From Pelobacter sp. UBA5610 (lineage in GTDB: Bacteria; Desulfobacterota; Desulfuromonadia; Desulfuromonadales; Syntrophotaleaceae), in the NCBI GenBank assembly GCA_002424645.1, contig DIKU01000111.1, positions 1,394 through 6,946 on the forward strand: DNA of 5,553 nt, given 5' to 3'. Numbering within the stretch: the first letter of the stretch is position 1; each line of letters opens with the position of its first letter. The notes under the pieces are model-generated. The model had not been told where the DNA came from. It was given only the letters and a program-made list of their open reading frames with translations, and searched no databases. Below are positions 5,135-5,553 of the stretch, one piece after another. The position numbers and the translations under genes are program-made.

Positions 5135-5268
5135 ACGCCCGGGGGGTGCAGGCGTTGCTGGTGTTGTTGCTGGCGCTGTTGCTGCTTTGCGCCGGCATAT
5201 CGGTGGGCCGCCGGGTGGAGGCCTGTTTACAACGGGCCGCGGACGGCTTGTTCAGGGAGGCGTTATGA
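5131..5268 (+). CDS. Tiny single-pass membrane protein
   Basis: A 45-residue ORF starting at GTG 5131, with GGAGG 5 nt upstream inside the previous gene and a 4-bp GTGA overlap with its stop. After MNARGV comes a single hydrophobic helix, QALLVLLLALLLLCAGISVG, then a short basic, amphipathic tail (RRVEACLQRAADGLFREAL). The layout suggests an inner-membrane protein with the tail in the cytoplasm. The same frame is open further upstream to an ATG at 4702, but that region overlaps the 178-residue gene and reads as low-complexity shadow, so the GTG is preferred. No function is known to me. The overlap with both neighbours supports a real gene. Confidence 0.7.
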   Translation: MNARGVQALLVLLLALLLLCAGISVGRRVEACLQRAADGLFREAL

Positions 5269-5399
5269 GGATGAAGGATTGGGTGCTGGGCCTGCTGTTT
5301 TTCGGGTCGCTGTGCTTGGCCGGCAGCGACGGGCTGTATTTTCCCTGGGTGAACCTGCTGGGGCTGGGCGGGTTGGCGCTGGTGGTGGCGGCGGCCTGA
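5265..5399 (+). CDS. Tiny membrane protein with FPWVNL motif
   Basis: A 44-residue ORF starting at ATG 5265 (ATGA overlap with the previous stop), preceded by GGGAGG 4 nt upstream. Two hydrophobic segments, WVLGLLFFGSLCLAG and NLLGLGGLALVVAAA, flank SDGLYFPWV, suggesting a two-helix hairpin in the inner membrane. Small proteins with this segment order and a W/FPW(V/L)NL element recur, in my recollection, beside the preceding genes in Mu-like prophages of related bacteria. That supports a conserved though unknown role, possibly with the 45-residue protein as a pair. The frame is open upstream, but the earlier part is an arginine-rich antisense-like shadow. Confidence 0.7.
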   Translation: MRMKDWVLGLLFFGSLCLAGSDGLYFPWVNLLGLGGLALVVAAA

Positions 5400-5411
5400 A
5401 AGGAGGACGTT

Positions 5412-5553
5412 GTGACGACGTATCGACGCATTGCGGCGGTGAAGACCGCCATAGAGATTCTGCGGTTTTTGGCGGAACAGAAACAGGCGGTCAGCGGCCA
5501 GGATATCGCCGTGGCGGTGGACGCCCCGCACGGCACGGTGATGTGCCACCTGG
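5412..5553 (+). CDS. IclR-type helix-turn-helix protein (3' end outside window)
   Basis: The first 47 codons are present, starting at GTG 5412 with AAAGGAGG 5 nt upstream, 12 bp after the preceding stop. The sequence is a winged helix-turn-helix like the N-terminal domain of IclR regulators: AAVKTAIEILRFLAEQKQ is helix 1, VSGQDIAVAVDAPHGTVMCHL holds helices 2 and 3. Genes of this kind in Mu-like early operons are usually short and lack the IclR effector-binding domain; whether this one does cannot be seen. It is most likely an early regulator co-transcribed with the three preceding genes. Confidence 0.75.
   Translation, partial: MTTYRRIAAVKTAIEILRFLAEQKQAVSGQDIAVAVDAPHGTVMCHL

Noticed and set aside
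4824..5549. Long leftward frame (241 residues) across the early operon
   Set aside because: Arg/Pro/Ala/Ser-rich shadow of GC-rich coding DNA; the rightward genes have well-placed ribosome-binding sites and overlapping starts and stops.
1..5553. CRISPR arrays, tRNA, rRNA, riboswitches
   Set aside because: No regularly spaced repeats, cloverleaf with a TTCGANNC-type T loop, or rRNA-like conserved stretch was recognised on either strand.

Overview
The window looks like the left boundary of a Mu-like (transposable) prophage in a bacterial chromosome. The shared gene set (a Ner-type regulator, a conserved 178-residue early protein, two tiny membrane proteins and an IclR-type helix-turn-helix gene) is of the kind I associate with Mu-like prophages of Desulfobacterota (former Deltaproteobacteria). 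That host assignment is an inference from memory of such operons, not a measurement.

Positions 1 to about 1316 appear to be host flank. A leftward gene for an exported protein of unknown function runs off the left edge (622 to 1). Next comes about 350 bp without a convincing gene. Then, on the minus strand, there is a decayed piece of a tubulin-like cell-division gene, ftsZ (about 1316 to 972), with several frameshifts and a damaged GTP-binding loop. The recognisable ftsZ homology stops almost exactly where a TGTCGCC sequence begins (1317). That sequence starts one arm of a 33/34-bp imperfect inverted repeat (1315-1347 and 1400-1433). I propose that 1317 is the left end of the prophage, inserted into the ftsZ-like gene, and that the two arms are transposase-binding sites.

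Positions 1600-3461 hold a leftward lysogeny operon: a cI-type repressor without a peptidase domain and with a TTG start, an ORF6C-domain DNA-binding protein 11 bp downstream, and an HNH nuclease with a C-terminal zinc ribbon. The last two lie between repressor and prophage end, where lysogenic cargo such as superinfection or defence functions is often found.

The 3462-3571 interval is the genetic switch. It contains a perfect 12-bp palindrome lying between the -35 and -10 positions of a candidate rightward promoter. Rightward early genes follow: a Ner-like regulator (3572-3835) and a short hypothetical gene (3891-4085). Set against these is a leftward gene (4490-4014) of unknown function with its own strong ribosome-binding site and a candidate promoter, probably an accessory insertion. 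From 4598 a tightly coupled, GC-rich rightward operon begins: the 178-residue protein, a 45-residue and a 44-residue membrane protein with 4-bp start/stop overlaps, and the start of an IclR-like gene that runs off the right edge. The transposase genes are expected in the phage but are not visible in this window.
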